Shown: positions 1-11,879, numbered from the stretch's first letter. The stretch: DNA of 64,000 bases from Protula sp. h YS-2021 (GCA_949752745.1 OX457026.1:71179091-71243090); one strand, 5' to 3'. Notes: a model not told the origin generated them from the letters alone. Made by a program: numbers and translations.

Positions 1-1627
1 TGTCAGATGTGCATGCAACCATTCAGTCTGTGATAGCGACCCCAGTGTCTTCGTATTCGTTGTACAGTGATTTAACAATGGAAACAAATTCGTCTGTACG
101 AGATGTTGCTACCCCGGACGTTACTCTCCCGACTGAAGTGGAGTCTCATATTGCTTCAGCTGTTCATCAAACTTTGTCAGAGGCAGAGGTTTGCGATAAA
201 CATGAATTTCCACCCTGATATCTTAAGTCCGCGTCCGATGAGGAGCTCAAGGTACTTCGTGGGCTCGCTTCTAAATCGATGTCGGTGGCTCCGGTAACGT
301 CGCGACTTAATACTGTCCCCATAGCCACTGTCACCTCGAAACCAAGCTCGCACAAGTCAGCACAACCACCTGCTCTCCGTTGATGGCCCCTATAATGCTT
401 GTAACTCGGGAAGGTACCGTCGACTGCCGCACCAGTGACAGCACCCTATCAGGCTTTACCGTGTGTTATGGCGCCGAAAGACTTTAGATCTTAACGACCT
501 GTGCGTACATCTATCCCGCACAGCATAGACAATGAGCAGAACGAGTGGGAATTTTCTTCAACCACTGAGTTTGACATCTACCGAATTCCCTTTTAGAGAT
601 ATTATTAGATTTACTGCGGACAATTCGTCGACTTTTTTGCTACGCCAAAGCCGTAAGTAAGTAGACCTTCTCTGTGTCTGGCTTTTCAATCGCAAACGCC
701 ACCGGGGAAAGATTTTGTGGGTTAATCTACGGCTTTGCGTAGCAAACGTGTTGCAAGAGAAGGAGGAACTTCAGTTGCTACAGGGCCGCACTATTGCGTC
801 TGTTCCTGTGGTTTGTTAAACTCAGGAATAGCAGATATCCCAGGAACTAGACATTGGATTTTTAAAGTTTTGTGTAGTATGTGATGAGGACAACGCTGGC
901 GATTTTGCTTTCGGAACTTCCGGTTTTAGTAATTTTTGGACGGGTAACATTTTTGTGTCAGAAGCACAAACTTTTCGTGTAGATTTCAGGTTAATGGAGA
1001 CGGTTTTTTAAAATTAATATGCAGAGAAACTTGCAATCGTCCAAAACATACGGTTATAGTAACAAATGATTTCGGCCAGGTATTTCTTATACTTATACTG
1101 AACGCGAAACGTTTTGATTAGTCGCATTTTCAATTAGTGGCTGTTTTCTAAACCAGTGTATAAGGAGCGTGGTAGCTGTACATTGAGTCCACACGTCAGG
1201 TGTGAGTCCAAATGGTACAAGGTGTGCCACCACTGTGGAGTTTCAAAATCGTACTTGAATGAATCTTGGATAAATTTTGTTGAGGATAAATGTTGAGTAG
1301 TGGGGAGTCAATTTAGTGCAGTATTGGGAGAATAAAAACAGAAAACGGCAGTCTGTGATTTTGCTGAAAGAGCCTTGCCTTCATAGTGAAATTCAACGAC
1401 GTACAACGTTAGGATCCACATATTTCGTTAAAGGCAACTTTAACATCTCTCTTGTACCAAAAACGTCGGTTAGTTAGTACCTAATCATAGACTTGTCACA
1501 ACTCAGCCAGTTCTTACATCTCAAAGCGTTCAAAATGGACACTCCACATCTAATCAAATCTACACAAACCCAGAACACGAGGGCATTGTTGCATCAATCA
1601 TTTAATTTATAATTGCGTTACGCATAA
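1..1627. other. Unassigned, probably decayed transposon sequence
   Basis: No conserved protein domain was recognised. The longest open stretch (about 70 codons at 9-218, +) is rich in Ser, Thr and Val and has no motif I can name. An imperfect inverted repeat pairs 637-657 with 727-745 (arms read TACGCCAAAGCCGTA and TACGGCTTTGCGTA). Position directly upstream of a gypsy element suggests retroelement flank or an older insertion, but this is inference. Confidence 0.3.
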
Positions 1628-1698
1628 CGTGGACAATGACGTTTAATGACGGTGATGTTTTGTTTTCTTTTGGAATAAAAATATATGCCAAACACAAC
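1628..1698 (+). repeat. Remnant of 5' LTR end
   Basis: This 71-bp block matches 5114-5184 with few mismatches. It contains a polyadenylation-like AATAAA and is followed directly by a possible tRNA primer-binding site. The rest of the LTR could not be delimited. Confidence 0.6.
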
Positions 1699-1810
1699 TT
1701 GGTGGCAGCGGAAAACTTAAAATAAAATAAATTACTCTGTGCCAGGACCTTATCAAGTGGTGGTTATTAAAAAAATTTAAATAAATTACGCTGCTGAAAT
1801 TAGGTCTAAA

Positions 1811-2280
1811 ATGGCTCTCTCCGGAAAAACTAAACCCACGGACTGGCCAAAATGGATTCAGAGGTTTGAACGCCATCTTTCTGTTGAGGAAATGACAAAT
1901 GAAGAGAAAACGGTAAACACTATGATTTATGCAACAGGAACTAGTGCTGAGGATATTCTTCAGATGTTCTCCATTTCAGACGAAGATTAAAAAAGTACGG
2001 TATTGTGCGCGATTAATTCAAGGAACATTTCTTGTGCGCCAGAATGTCATCTATGAAAAGGCAAAATTCAACCGCAGGACTTAGGGTGAGGCGGAGTCGA
2101 TAGGGACGTTTGTGATTGATCTGTACGCCCTGATCGAGACTTGAAATTACGGTACTGTGCGGGATGAACTGTTGAGAGATAGAATCGTGGTAAGCGAATC
2201 ACTACAGATGGATGAAAAAATGACACTCACAACAGCCCCAGCAAAGGTACGTTCCAAACAGTTGATCGTTAAGCAGTCTG
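1811..2280 (+). pseudogene. gag: Ty3/gypsy Gag fragment (capsid N-terminal part)
   Basis: An ATG at 1811 opens 59 codons to a TAA at 1988. The peptide has the gypsy Gag look: KPTDWPKWIQRFERHL near residues 8-23, and TVNTMIYATGTSAEDILQMF further on. Similar capsid-like sequence continues in other frames to about 2280 (AKFNRR, GTFVIDLYALIE, RDELLRDRIV). It is therefore frameshifted at least once. Normal function would be capsid formation around the element RNA. No intact zinc knuckle was seen. Confidence 0.7.
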
Positions 2281-2629
2281 CTTAGCTACACCAGCTCAAT
2301 GTGCCTCGCATGGATGTCGTCCAGCACACGAATTGCGACGAAAGCTCCACGAATTAGTCAAAAGTGTCGCAGAAAAAGACTTCTAAAAGCTATGAAAAAC
2401 AGCATAAAGAGGTGTATCAGATGCGGAGCCTAACCTCACCATAAACTCTCTGATTGTCCAGCGCGCGATTGAAAGTAGAGCAATTGCAGACGATGTGTTG
2501 CACTTCAGGTGATGTTTAGCAGAGGAGCGTGCAATGCGCAGATGAGAACTTTTTTGGGTACCGTAAAGGCCGACTGCCGTGACAATAGACGAATGGGACA
2601 TCAAAATTGAAACTACATTGGCTCCTCAT

Positions 2630-5040
2630 TGTGTTCAAAATAGACTCAGGTGCAGGTGCGATCGCTTTACGTTAGTCGCCGAAACGACTTATCGGCGCGA
2701 ATAATCTTCTTCTTCGAGTCACTGGTGTATTCGATGACACATTGATTAATCGGGACCACGACGTGGCATGACAGGAAATTTTTGTTGTGGAAGGCCTAGC
2801 AAAGTCGCTGCTAGAAAAACCGACTATTAAAGCGTCAAAGGTTCTTACACGCACCAATGCCGTAACACAAGATACGTTCCCGTCTGAAGACGCGAATGAG
2901 CGCCGGAATGACGTTACTTCCGCGGAAGAAGCCGCCTACCTAGAAAAGGTAAAGGCAAAGTTTCTTAAGCTTTTCACTGGTTTAGGCACCATAAAAGACG
3001 TCGAATATCGAATTAAACTGCAGGAAAACGCTCGCCCATACAGCATATCAGCTCCGCGTTGCATCTCATAGCTACTTTTAACGAAAGTAAAGGAGAAATT
3101 GAAGCGGATGTAGGCTCAAGTCATTTGTCGGCTTGTTACGAATGAACCGTAGGAGTGTTGTGCCCCAATCGTCGTCGTGCCGAAGAATAACGAGAAAGTA
3201 CGGATATGCACTGACTTTACGGAAATTAACAAGTACCTTATTCGACCTTGCAGGCACAATAAGACTGCGGATGAAACTCTCAGCAAGGTGAATGGAGGCG
3301 TTTTCAGCAAACCAATAGCGGTTTCTTTCAAATTAAACTGGCGCTCGAATCATACCATCTGACATCATGTGTGACGCCATTTGGGCGTTTTTGCTACCTG
3401 GGGATCGGAAGTGTGTCAGGAAGTCATTGATGAGAAGACCGACGATTTGTTAAACGCGACCGGAATGGTGGGCGGCTATGCGTTATGTCGCCTGTTGTTG
3501 CCACGCATGATAAATACTTGTTTCCGGTTCTGCAGCGCCTACAAGACATTGGAGCTACACTAAACCTCAGTAAGTGTGAGTTTCTTAAGTCGTCAATCAA
3601 ATTCGTTGGGCATAAAATTACCGACAAAGGTATTGAAGCTGACATAAGAAGATCGCAGCGATCAAAGATATGCCTACGCCATCGAATGTCACTGAACTGA
3701 GACGTTTTCTAGGCATGATGTATCTTCTTCAAAAGAACACAGCATGGATCTGGGGTCCAGACCAAGAGCACGATTTCCAGACCATAAAAAGACGAAATGT
3801 GTTCTGATCGTGTTTTGGAGTCGTAAGGAAACAAAAGTCATAGGAAATGAAAATACGAAGTGATGCCAGCAAAAACGGATATGGCGCGGTTTTGCTGCAG
3901 CGGAGTTCGCCAGATGCAGAATACTAACCTGTATTTTATGCCTCTAAGTCGCTCACGCCAGTTATTCTATCATTCTATCATCGAAAAGGAGGCTGGCGCT
4001 ATCGCATGGGAGTGCAGGAAGGTTGATAAATATGTTTTAGGCATGGACCACCTCAAAATTGAGACTGACCAGAAACCCCTAGTGACTCTTCTAGGAAAGA
4101 AGTCGATGGACGAACTGCCGCCTCGCATCGTCGAATTCCTACTCCCTCTTATGTGGTACAAATTCGACATTACGCACGTACCAGGAAAGGATATGTACGC
4201 TAGCGATTGCTTGTCGAGTGCGTCGATCGCGGATACCCAATCTCCTCTGTTGAGCGAAGACGCAGATTCGTACGCGAATGCCGTTATTTACAATTTGTCA
4301 TGCACAGATAGATGCCTAGAGCAGATTAAAAATTAGCAGCACAACGAAGAAGGGCGCATTAAACTTATCCAGTACACGAGTGACGGTTGGCCGGATAAAA
4401 GCGAACTACCTGTAATTTTGTTACAGTAGTACCAGTTTCGTGACTACTTTTCAGTGTGCAACGGATTGCTGCTGTACAATGAGCACTTAGTCATTCCAGC
4501 TTGTATGCGAACTGAGGTGCTAGAACTCATCAATTCGGGACACCTTGGCATCCAAAATAGTAGGCAGCGCGCAATTCATAGTGTATGGTGGCCAGGACTA
4601 AGTGCCCAAGTCGAGCAAATGGTAAAAAATTGCCGTACTTGAGCGCGGCATTCGCCAGATATGGCTGAGCCGTTACGTCCTATGCCGCTACCATACCGCC
4701 CATGGCAGCGGGCAGCAGTAGATTTGTACGAATTCGTAGGGAAAACACTTTTAGTGATGGGTGATTATTATTCGCGGTATTTTGAAACACCCCTTGTGCA
4801 AGACGCCAGCGCGAAAATTATTAATGGCCTAAAATGAACTATGGCACGGCATGGCATCCCAGAAGTCTTAGCTACAGACAATGGACCTCAAATTGTGAGT
4901 GCCGAGATGGCGCGATTTAGTGCAGACTGAGGCTTTAATCACATAACGTTTTCGCCGAGATACATTCGATCAAACGGCGCGGCCTAAAATACCGTTAAAA
5001 GACTAAAAATGATGAAGAAAAAGACCCCTACATAACCCTT
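2630..5040 (+). pseudogene. pol: Ty3/gypsy Pol remnant: protease, RT, RNase H, integrase
   Basis: The protease signature IDSGAGAIAL lies at about 2640-2669. RT begins about 2785 and includes VVVPKNNEKVRICTDFTEIN near 3170-3230 and LNLSKCEFLKSSIKFVGHKI near 3560-3620. The position expected to carry the catalytic [YFM]VDD reads MVGG (about 3466-3477). RNase H spans about 3860-4300, with IETDQKPLVTLLGK and FDITHVPGKDM. Integrase has an HHCC-type finger (HLGIQNSRQRAIHSVWWPGL), but the last expected Cys is a TGA at 4640-4642. The first two catalytic positions survive in VDLYEF and TDNGPQ; the expected Glu is a TAA at 4985-4987. Frameshifts join the parts. Confidence 0.8.
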
Positions 5041-5113
5041 TTAAACTGCCGTGTAACACCGATGTATAGTGGGTAAAGCCCATCGGACTTGTGCATGGGT
5101 CGCAGATTTCTCA

Positions 5114-5184
5114 CGTAGACGTTGACGTTTAGTGACAGTGATGTTTTCTTTTGTTTTGGAATAAAAATATATGACAAACACAAC
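5114..5184 (+). repeat. Remnant of 3' LTR end
   Basis: This is the second copy of the 71-bp block at 1628-1698, placed shortly after the integrase remnant. It includes GGAATAAAAATATATGACAA. Its position after pol supports LTR identity. Confidence 0.6.
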
Positions 5185-5278
5185 TGGTATCTCAATGGCT
5201 CATTCCAATCCATATCTTTTGATTCCGATACACGATACTGCTCGCCCATTATCTATATTTCAGTGTAGGGGGAGTTAG

Positions 5279-7063
5279 TGGTTTCTTGCCCTGCGATTCG
5301 GTTTATCAACAGCACCGCTCGTGTTCACCCAGGTCATGAAGGTAGCTAAAAGCCTCTCTGGCGTATTTCACACTTGAAATCGGATTAAAAAACTGTCATC
5401 TCTGATTGTTCGATTCGTGTCCTCTCCCAAGCCGTGGTGTGTCGCTGCTGGAGTCGTTTTAGGCTTGTTAGTTTCCGCGAAGATGACGGTTTGGGCAGGT
5501 GTCACCTTCGCGAGTTTCAGAAGATGGTTTTGTGGGCGTTTCGTCGTGACAGTTTGTCACATCTTTGACTACGACTCTCCCTACGACTCTCCTTACTAGC
5601 TCTCGGGGATCTCGACTGGTGGTCGCGTCAGGCCATTCTTATGGAAAGTGTACCTTTCTCTCTCCCATCCCTATCAAGGCAGGTCCACACCGATGCATCT
5701 TGCAACGGCTGGGGTTTCTTTTTCCATGGGCGCACTTGGAAGGGGCCGTGGTCTGCTCTCTATCGCAGACTGCATAAGAACGTGTTGGAGATGAAGGCGG
5801 TATTGATTGCTTGTCAGTTCCTCTCTGTGTTTCTCAATGGCCACATGGTTTAGTTCCTTGTAGACGAGACTGTGGTCTCTTATTTGTCTAAGCAGCTCGG
5901 CACGCGCTCACCGATGTTGTGTCGACTCGCCAAGCATATTGCCTGGCATGCTCGCTGCAATGGTTTTATCATTCAACCATCACGCATCGCAGGCAGACTA
6001 AAATTCTCGTCAATTTGGCGTCCATTCTGGGAGAGATCGTCCATAGGGAGTTGGCTTTGGTGGATTGCACGCTTCAATGGATTGTAGCTCAATCGACCCG
6101 AGGTCGCCTTAGGTCGACGTCTTTGCAAAATATCCTCAATCATCGTCTCCCGATGTATATTTCTCCATGCTCTGACTTAGCGGCACTAGCGATCGACGCG
6201 TTTGTTTGCTGTTGGCTTCCAGTGGTATTGTTCGTCTTCATCGTTGAAACTTCTCATAAAGATTTGGCAGAAGATACCGAAACATCTGTTCCTTATGGCT
6301 GCCGATCTACCAGAACTGTCGAGGGTTCCTTTGTTTGTGCCATTACCGTGCGTCAAGAGTCTTCGTATTCCCCTGGAGGCTGACAACCTACGGCATCCTC
6401 TTTGGGAGTATTGCCACCTAAATCCTCGGTTGTTTCAGCTCAGTCTGTGGGGTGGAGCTTTTCCTTAATGAAGAGCAAGTGTATTTCTCAGAGAGTAATT
6501 GAGAGGACGGAGAAAGTTCACAAATATTCCAGGAATAAGGTTTTTTGTTACATTTGCCATTTTTATCCATGGTGCATTGATAGAGGCATTGATCCTGTGG
6601 CAGCCAATGTCTATCATTCAAGCATTACATATCGCAGGCAGGCCGAACTTTCTCATGATTTGGCGTCCCGAATGGGCATGGAATTTGGCGACTTAAAAGT
6701 TTCAATGGATTCTAGCTCAATTGCCTTGGGAGCCGGTTCAGGTCCATTTCTTTGCGAAGCGCCTTAATCATCAATCGCGAATTTTCGGGGCATTGATATA
6801 GGCATCGATCCTGTGGCATCCACAGCGGTCACAGTTGCCGATTTCTTTCTTAACCTTTATGCTGGATTTGGATTTGCTCAGGCTCTTTCCTTTGGATCGC
6901 TCTATATTCGGCAGAATAGTGGTTCCGTTGGATTTTGTTTTGGTCTTGAAATACGTCACTTCTCCACTCTTCCATTACTCTATCATTACCGGCAAATTAG
7001 TCACATTGAAGTGTGTTTCTTCGTCGCGCTGGCGTTGGACAAGCATAGAGAAGTTAATGGTTA
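5279..7063 (+). mobile_element. DIRS-type (tyrosine recombinase) retroelement, 3' half, degenerate
   Basis: Broken frames give parts of a DIRS-like polyprotein. RT palm: FLALRFGLSTAPLVFTQVMK (5281-5340). RNase H: VHTDASCNGWGFFFHGRTWK (5680-5739), then NVLEMKAVLIACQFLSVFLN and TVVSYLSKQLGTRSPMLCRL (5870-5929). A likely core-binding part of a tyrosine recombinase is GIDPVASTAVTVADFFLNLY (6797-6856). The RT FxDD motif and the recombinase catalytic residues were not found. The RNase H tail is duplicated: 5960-6155 resembles 6606-6780. The element lies about 95 bp beyond the gypsy LTR remnant. Confidence 0.7.
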
Positions 7064-7318
7064 ATGGGAGGCGGTGGCCTAAAACATTACCGCCTGTGTC
7101 GCTATGCCCGTCTCCCTACTACGCGCATATATGAAACCAGCAAATGCTTATGGTAGCACGTTGCAGAATTGTCTATTTATATCGTTCGTGCGCAGTATCA
7201 CTGAAGACCTTTCTAAAGCACCTAAATCTAATTATAACAAGAAGGTTATTTTGTTAGATTATGCTATTTTGAAAGAACCTGATGATGTAATGCAAAAGAG
7301 GTTGTCATTTAAAATCCG

Positions 7319-8386
7319 TCAAGTCAGACATTTGGCACACTCTGCGCAGCCTTGCGAAGGAATTTCCGCCCAGCCTGCTTTCTTCTCCTTCTTTCTCTGT
7401 TTGCGCATTGCTTCATACTCCTCCATCTCGCGCTTGTTCTTTTCCATAGCTTCGTATAGACTCATGCGGCGGCGTTCAGATGGGCCTTGCTTTGCCTCCT
7501 GAGGTACATGCTCGCCCGAATCTTCCTGGCGTTTCTCATAGTCGCTCTTCCCGCTGCATTCTGGGATACTATTGTTGTGAGTGTTTTCATTAGGACTGGC
7601 CTTTTCTTTGTCCCTCGATGCCCTGGTCACGTGTTTGGGCTTTCACGGTCCGTCAGTGGACCGTGGTCGGCATCATTGTAGCTACCTATTCCAGCAATTG
7701 CGCCTATGGTGATTTCGTTATCAGATGAGTGGAAAACATCATAAATTCCTGCTTTCCGTTTTCTCGCCACTGTCTTGAATAATTTGCCTGAAGCTTCGGT
7801 TTGGTCCCATCAGTTCCTGGGCAACACTTCTTTAAGTCCGACTCTGGACTATCGTTGGTATCATTACCAATGGCTTCTCCGCACGCAGTGACACAAGTGA
7901 TGACGCCTTCATCGCAACAGGGAGACTCCGCATTCCCTTACTTTTGTTCTTCCTTTGCCACTCTCTGACCTTGCCTTGGTCTGTCCAAATGAAATGGTGG
8001 TTTGGCGTTCTTTTCAAAACGAAACCGTCTTACTTCTGTAAGACGCTGTCCTAAGTCCGTCGCTGGACTATGATCAGCATCAGCCTTGATTTTATGTGCA
8101 AAATCAGCGATGTTGGTGATGAAACTTCCAACATTGGTAGAAAACCACTTCCCGGTTACTCCTGAGAGATTTTCTTTGGCCACTCTCTGGCTTTGAACAT
8201 TGGTTAAAAACATTTCCAACTCAAGACAGAAACACGTCTACCTCGGTCGAAGTCGAGATACACTAAGGGACGATTGCCTGGAAACAGGATGCCGATATGA
8301 CGAAAGGCTGCATCTATGACCAAAGGAATGGGTGCATCACTCATCTGTGACGTCATTTCTCTTGAGCGGTCAAATGCCTCTAACAA
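7319..8386 (-). pseudogene. Degenerate charged reading frame, probably transposon-derived
   Basis: On the - strand, open segments at 8386-8204, 8219-7938 and 7630-7319 follow one another with stops between. The last is highly charged (YEAMEKNKREMEEYEAMRKQ), helical or coiled-coil-like. The first holds LVYLDFDRGRRVSVLSWK. I do not recognise a family. Its place next to a DIRS fragment and its loss of frame suggest a retroelement ORF1 relic, but a decayed host exon cannot be excluded. Confidence 0.3.
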
Positions 8387-8751
8387 TAGGCACCCCTATA
8401 CTATCTAAAACACACCATGAATGGGGAAAATACGCTAATAAACACCAATTGCGATGTCTTAAAAAGCAAAACAAATGTTCTCAATATAGCATCTTTTGTA
8501 CGAAGCCGATCAACGACAAACTTATAGCTGGAAATCAAAATAATGACCACAGCTGCTTGTCAAGTAGCTTGTGAAAATTGAGCCTCGATTGGAAAAAAGC
8601 CATATTTTCTTTAACCAGCGAAGAAAGAAGGAAGATACAAGGTGAAGTCAAAACTTGATCATGAAGATAATAATTTGTTATCAATGAGAAATTGGAGTGA
8701 AGTGACACAGGGAAGGAGAATGTATTATCGCCCAATGTTAATGCATTCATC

Positions 8752-9213
8752 ATAAGCCAAGTCACGTTTTGGTCGTTCCCAATAAAAATGCGCAAAAAGT
8801 CTGCGTTTCGAATAAAAATAACCGGGTAAAAATGAAAGAAATGAGAGATTTCGCCTAAATGTCAAATTTCTCTTTCACCAAAGATCAGTACGTCATTCTT
8901 TTAACAACCCGTTTGCTAGTCATACAAGCTTGTAGATGACTCTTGCGGTCTTCCTATGACAGCCTTTCTGTCCTGGGAAGATAGAAAGGGTCCGCTGGGA
9001 CTACGCGTATGCTATTTTAAAAATGTATTCAAGGTTTTAACAAATAGTTTCAAGTTGCAATTTCTTTTATGTTCCGGGTATAAGCTGTTTTTGCGATATT
9101 TCGTATATATTTTTCTATCATTTCTTTCATTTTTTTACCCGGTTCCGTCCCAGTCGAAATTCAAAATTCTTGCGCATTTTATTCCAAACACCCAAAGTGT
9201 GATTTGGCTTATT
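8752..9213. repeat. Foldback element A (inverted arms 8752-8886 and 9093-9213)
   Basis: The left arm reads ATAAGCCAAGTCACG, then ACCGGGTAAAAATGAAAGAA. The right arm is its diverged reverse complement (TTTCATTTTTTTACCCGGTT, ending TTTGGCTTAT). A third copy in left-arm orientation lies at 10083-10187. This is consistent with a non-autonomous foldback or MITE-like element. No coding capacity was seen. Confidence 0.6.
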
Positions 9214-9361
9214 TGGAAGGATTATTATCCACCAAAACAAATTTTCCTCGAACTGCTGTTCTCTTGGAAAATATGACCGGCCCACATCATACTTTTTTGT
9301 ATCCAATTTCCTTGAAGTTTAAGAACCTGGGATCGCGTGGCATTGCGGCGACACCGGAGTC

Positions 9362-10050
9362 TTTATTCTTGAGGACGAGTTCACGTCACAACCTTACATC
9401 CACCAATGAGAATTAACATTTTCATCACCTGATAAGAAAGTCCCAGTGCTTGCGTCGGGGCAAAGCGCATATTTTCTCACTGTATTATACCAAATATAAC
9501 AGGGTATTTTTCTTGTTTTGGGTCGATTGCATACATTTTTATCTACTTGTCACATGCCAGGAAGTTAGTTCTTTAAATAGTTTTTACCGTTTAGAAAAGT
9601 TTTATTAACTTAAATATCCAAGAATTTGTATTGGTATTAAACAGTGCGATAAACTCCAAATATTGCTCATTATGCCCTCATTTACCCACAATGCATTGCA
9701 TGGAGGTGTCCGCAAGAATTCAAATGTCACTCATTATGAGGGCATAATGAGCGCTATTTGGAGTTAAGGCACTGTTTGTACCAACACAAATTCTTCGATA
9801 TTTAAGCTACTCATAAGTAATAAAATTTTTCTAAACGGTAAAAATTACTTAACGAACTAACTTCCTTGGCATGTGACAAGCAGGCCAAAATGTATGCAAT
9901 CGTCAAAAAAAACAAAAAAAAAACCCTGTTCTATTTGGTATAAAACCATAAAACCGACGCAAGCACTGGCACTTTTTGATCACGTGATGAAAATGTTAAT
10001 TCTCATTGGTGGATTTAAGGTTGTGACCTGAACTTGTACTCAAGAATAAA
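9362..10050. repeat. Large foldback element B, about 690 bp
   Basis: Arms of about 330 bp pair across a short centre near 9690-9720. The left starts TTTATTCTTGAGGACGAG and the right ends CTTGTACTCAAGAATAAA. Paired internal blocks include ACATCCACCAATGAGAATTA (left) and TAATTCTCATTGGTGGAT (right), and ATTATGCCCTCAT with ATGAGGGCATAAT at the centre. No target-site duplication was obvious. The copies of element A on both sides suggest that B inserted into, or recombined with, A. Confidence 0.7.
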
Positions 10051-10082
10051 ACAAACGACCTCTGTCGGAATCAATCTGTAAT

Positions 10083-10187
10083 AAGCCAATTCACACTTCT
10101 GCGTTTCGAGTACAAACGAACCGGGTAAAAATGAAAGAAATTATAGAGAGATTTCGCCTCAATGTCAAATTTCTCTTGCACCAAAGA
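10083..10187. repeat. Third copy of foldback-A arm
   Basis: It is in direct orientation with 8752-8886, sharing CTGCGTTTCG, ACCGGGTAAAAATGAAAGAA and AGAGATTTCGCCT. It flanks foldback B on the right. Confidence 0.6.
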
Positions 10188-10299
10188 GCAATCGGGAAAA
10201 CAGAGGCTATCAGAAAATAAAAAATAAACTATCAGAGTCTAAGGATCTGGGAGTAAATATTCATGAACACTTTCATATTTGGTTTTAAAAATAAAAACA

Positions 10300-10400
10300 A
10301 TGAATGAAAGTACAAGTTTTGAAAATTTGTTTTGAAAGTACAAGTTTTGAAAGTACAAGTTTTGAAAAGAAAAAAAAAAGAAGAAAAAAAAAAAACAAGA
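10300..10400. repeat. Short tandem AAGTACAAGTTTTGA repeats and A-rich tract
   Basis: The unit GAAAGTACAAGTTTTGA occurs three times between about 10305 and 10368 and is followed by an A/G homopurine run. This is simple sequence without coding value. Confidence 0.6.
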
Positions 10401-10559
10401 TCAAAAGCCATGAAGTAGCTCAAATGAGTGAGTGATAATACAGTTTCTAAAACTTCGTATTATAAAAAATCTATTTATATCTCGCTACGCACAAAAATGG
10501 GTTAAAAAGTTAATTCATACTCACAATGTAAAACACCTGATATTAGCATTGCATATTTA

Positions 10560-11600
10560 AAATATATTGATTTAAAATAAAATCTGCTACAATTTTGATT
10601 GAATTGCTTTTCAATTTTGTATGATTCTTCAGGTAGGCCCCTCTTGAAGAGTTACTTTTTTTGGCGATCCGCCAAAAATTGGCCAAATGTGGGCATTTAA
10701 AAGCTTTTGGTTGCCAGTTTTTTAAATTCTTCTTCTCCAGCAATTTTTATCGAATTGTCTCTAAATTTTTGCAAAAATGTTAACTAGGAATACCTTTAAA
10801 TTACTTTTTCTGACGACCCGCCAAAATTGGCCAAATTGGGGCTTTTATAATCTTTTTGGTAGCCAATATCGAAAATTCTTCTCCCACAATTTTGATAAGA
10901 TTTTCTTTAAATTTTGTACGAATGTGCGCTAGATAGACCTCTCTCTTTACATGTTACTTTTTTGCGATTCGCCAAAAGTTGGCCAAATGAGGGTATCTTT
11001 TAATTTATTGGCGTTCAATTTTCAAAATGGTTCTTCTCCCACAATTTTGACTGAATTCCATTCCATTTTCCCACGATTATCAATGTTCTCCTTGTAGCTC
11101 TGTCTTGAAAAATTACTCTTTTTAGCGATCCGCCAAAAATTGACCAAATGGGGTCATTTATAATTTTTTGGTTGCCAGTTTTCAAAATACTTCTGCTGCC
11201 ACAATTTTGATCAGATTTTATGTAACTTTTGTACGAATTTAGGTAGAACTCTCTCGAAAACTTACTTTTTTGGGCGATCCGCCGAAAATTGGGTAATTAG
11301 GGACTTTTGTTAATTTATTTTACGTTCAGTTTTGAAAATGTTTCTTCTTCCACAGTTTTGATTGAATTCCTTACAATTTTGTGCGACTCTTCTCTAGGTT
11401 GGCCCCTGTTGAAAATTGGCCAAAAAGGGGCATTTAAAATATTTTCTTTGCCAAGTTTCAAGACGATTCTGTGACAATTTTGATCGTGTTGTCTTCAAAT
11501 TTTGCAAAAATGTTAACTAGGAATACATCTCGTGAAAAATTACTTTTTCTGGCCATCCGCCAAAAATTGGCCAAATGGGGGACATTTTGAATAAATAAAT
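10560..11600. repeat. AT-rich diverged tandem repeat, about 150-bp unit
   Basis: About seven diverged units share the order GGCGATCCGCCAAAAATTGG, CCAAATGGGG-like, TTTTTGGTTGCCAGTTTT-like, CTTCTCCCACAATTTTGAT and AAATTTTGTACGAATG. Units begin near 10660, 10810, 10965, 11120, 11270, 11410 and 11550. Each has a small dyad (TTTTTGGCGATCCGCCAAAAA type). The array ends about 280 bp before the DPH2 start codon. Confidence 0.7.
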
Positions 11601-11879
11601 ATGCGCTGTGGTCCTCTTCAAATAAAAATTTGTTTTGTTCAAATAAAATTTGTGAAAGGGCTTACTGGGGAAACATTTGTATTTGTTTCCAAAAAACATG
11701 AAACCACATAGGTTTCGATTGAAAGTGTGTGGTATGGGCCGGTGCTCTTATTTTTTATATACAATGGCCGCTTTTTTGCTTTTCCTGACAGCATAAAATA
11801 AGAGACTGTTTGATATTTAACATTGTTCATTATCAAAAGCAAATAATTGCTTCTCCTTGCTTTGCAGTGAACTTTCGTC

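Larger units (their letters stand above)
1628..5184 (+). mobile_element. Decayed Ty3/gypsy LTR retrotransposon
   Basis: Gag, protease, reverse transcriptase, RNase H and integrase remnants follow in the canonical Ty3/gypsy order on the + strand. A 71-bp sequence at 1628-1698 recurs at 5114-5184. Both copies carry GGAATAAAAATATATG and end in AACACAAC, consistent with the 3' ends of the two LTRs. A primer-binding-like TGGTGGCAGCGG follows the first copy at 1700-1711. Upstream of these 71 bp the copies no longer align by eye, so full LTRs were not defined. Many stops and frameshifts show that the element is dead. Confidence 0.8.

Noticed and set aside
9..218. N-terminal 70-codon ORF as a gene
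   Set aside because: No motif, no splice support and surrounding decay. It is kept only as unassigned sequence.
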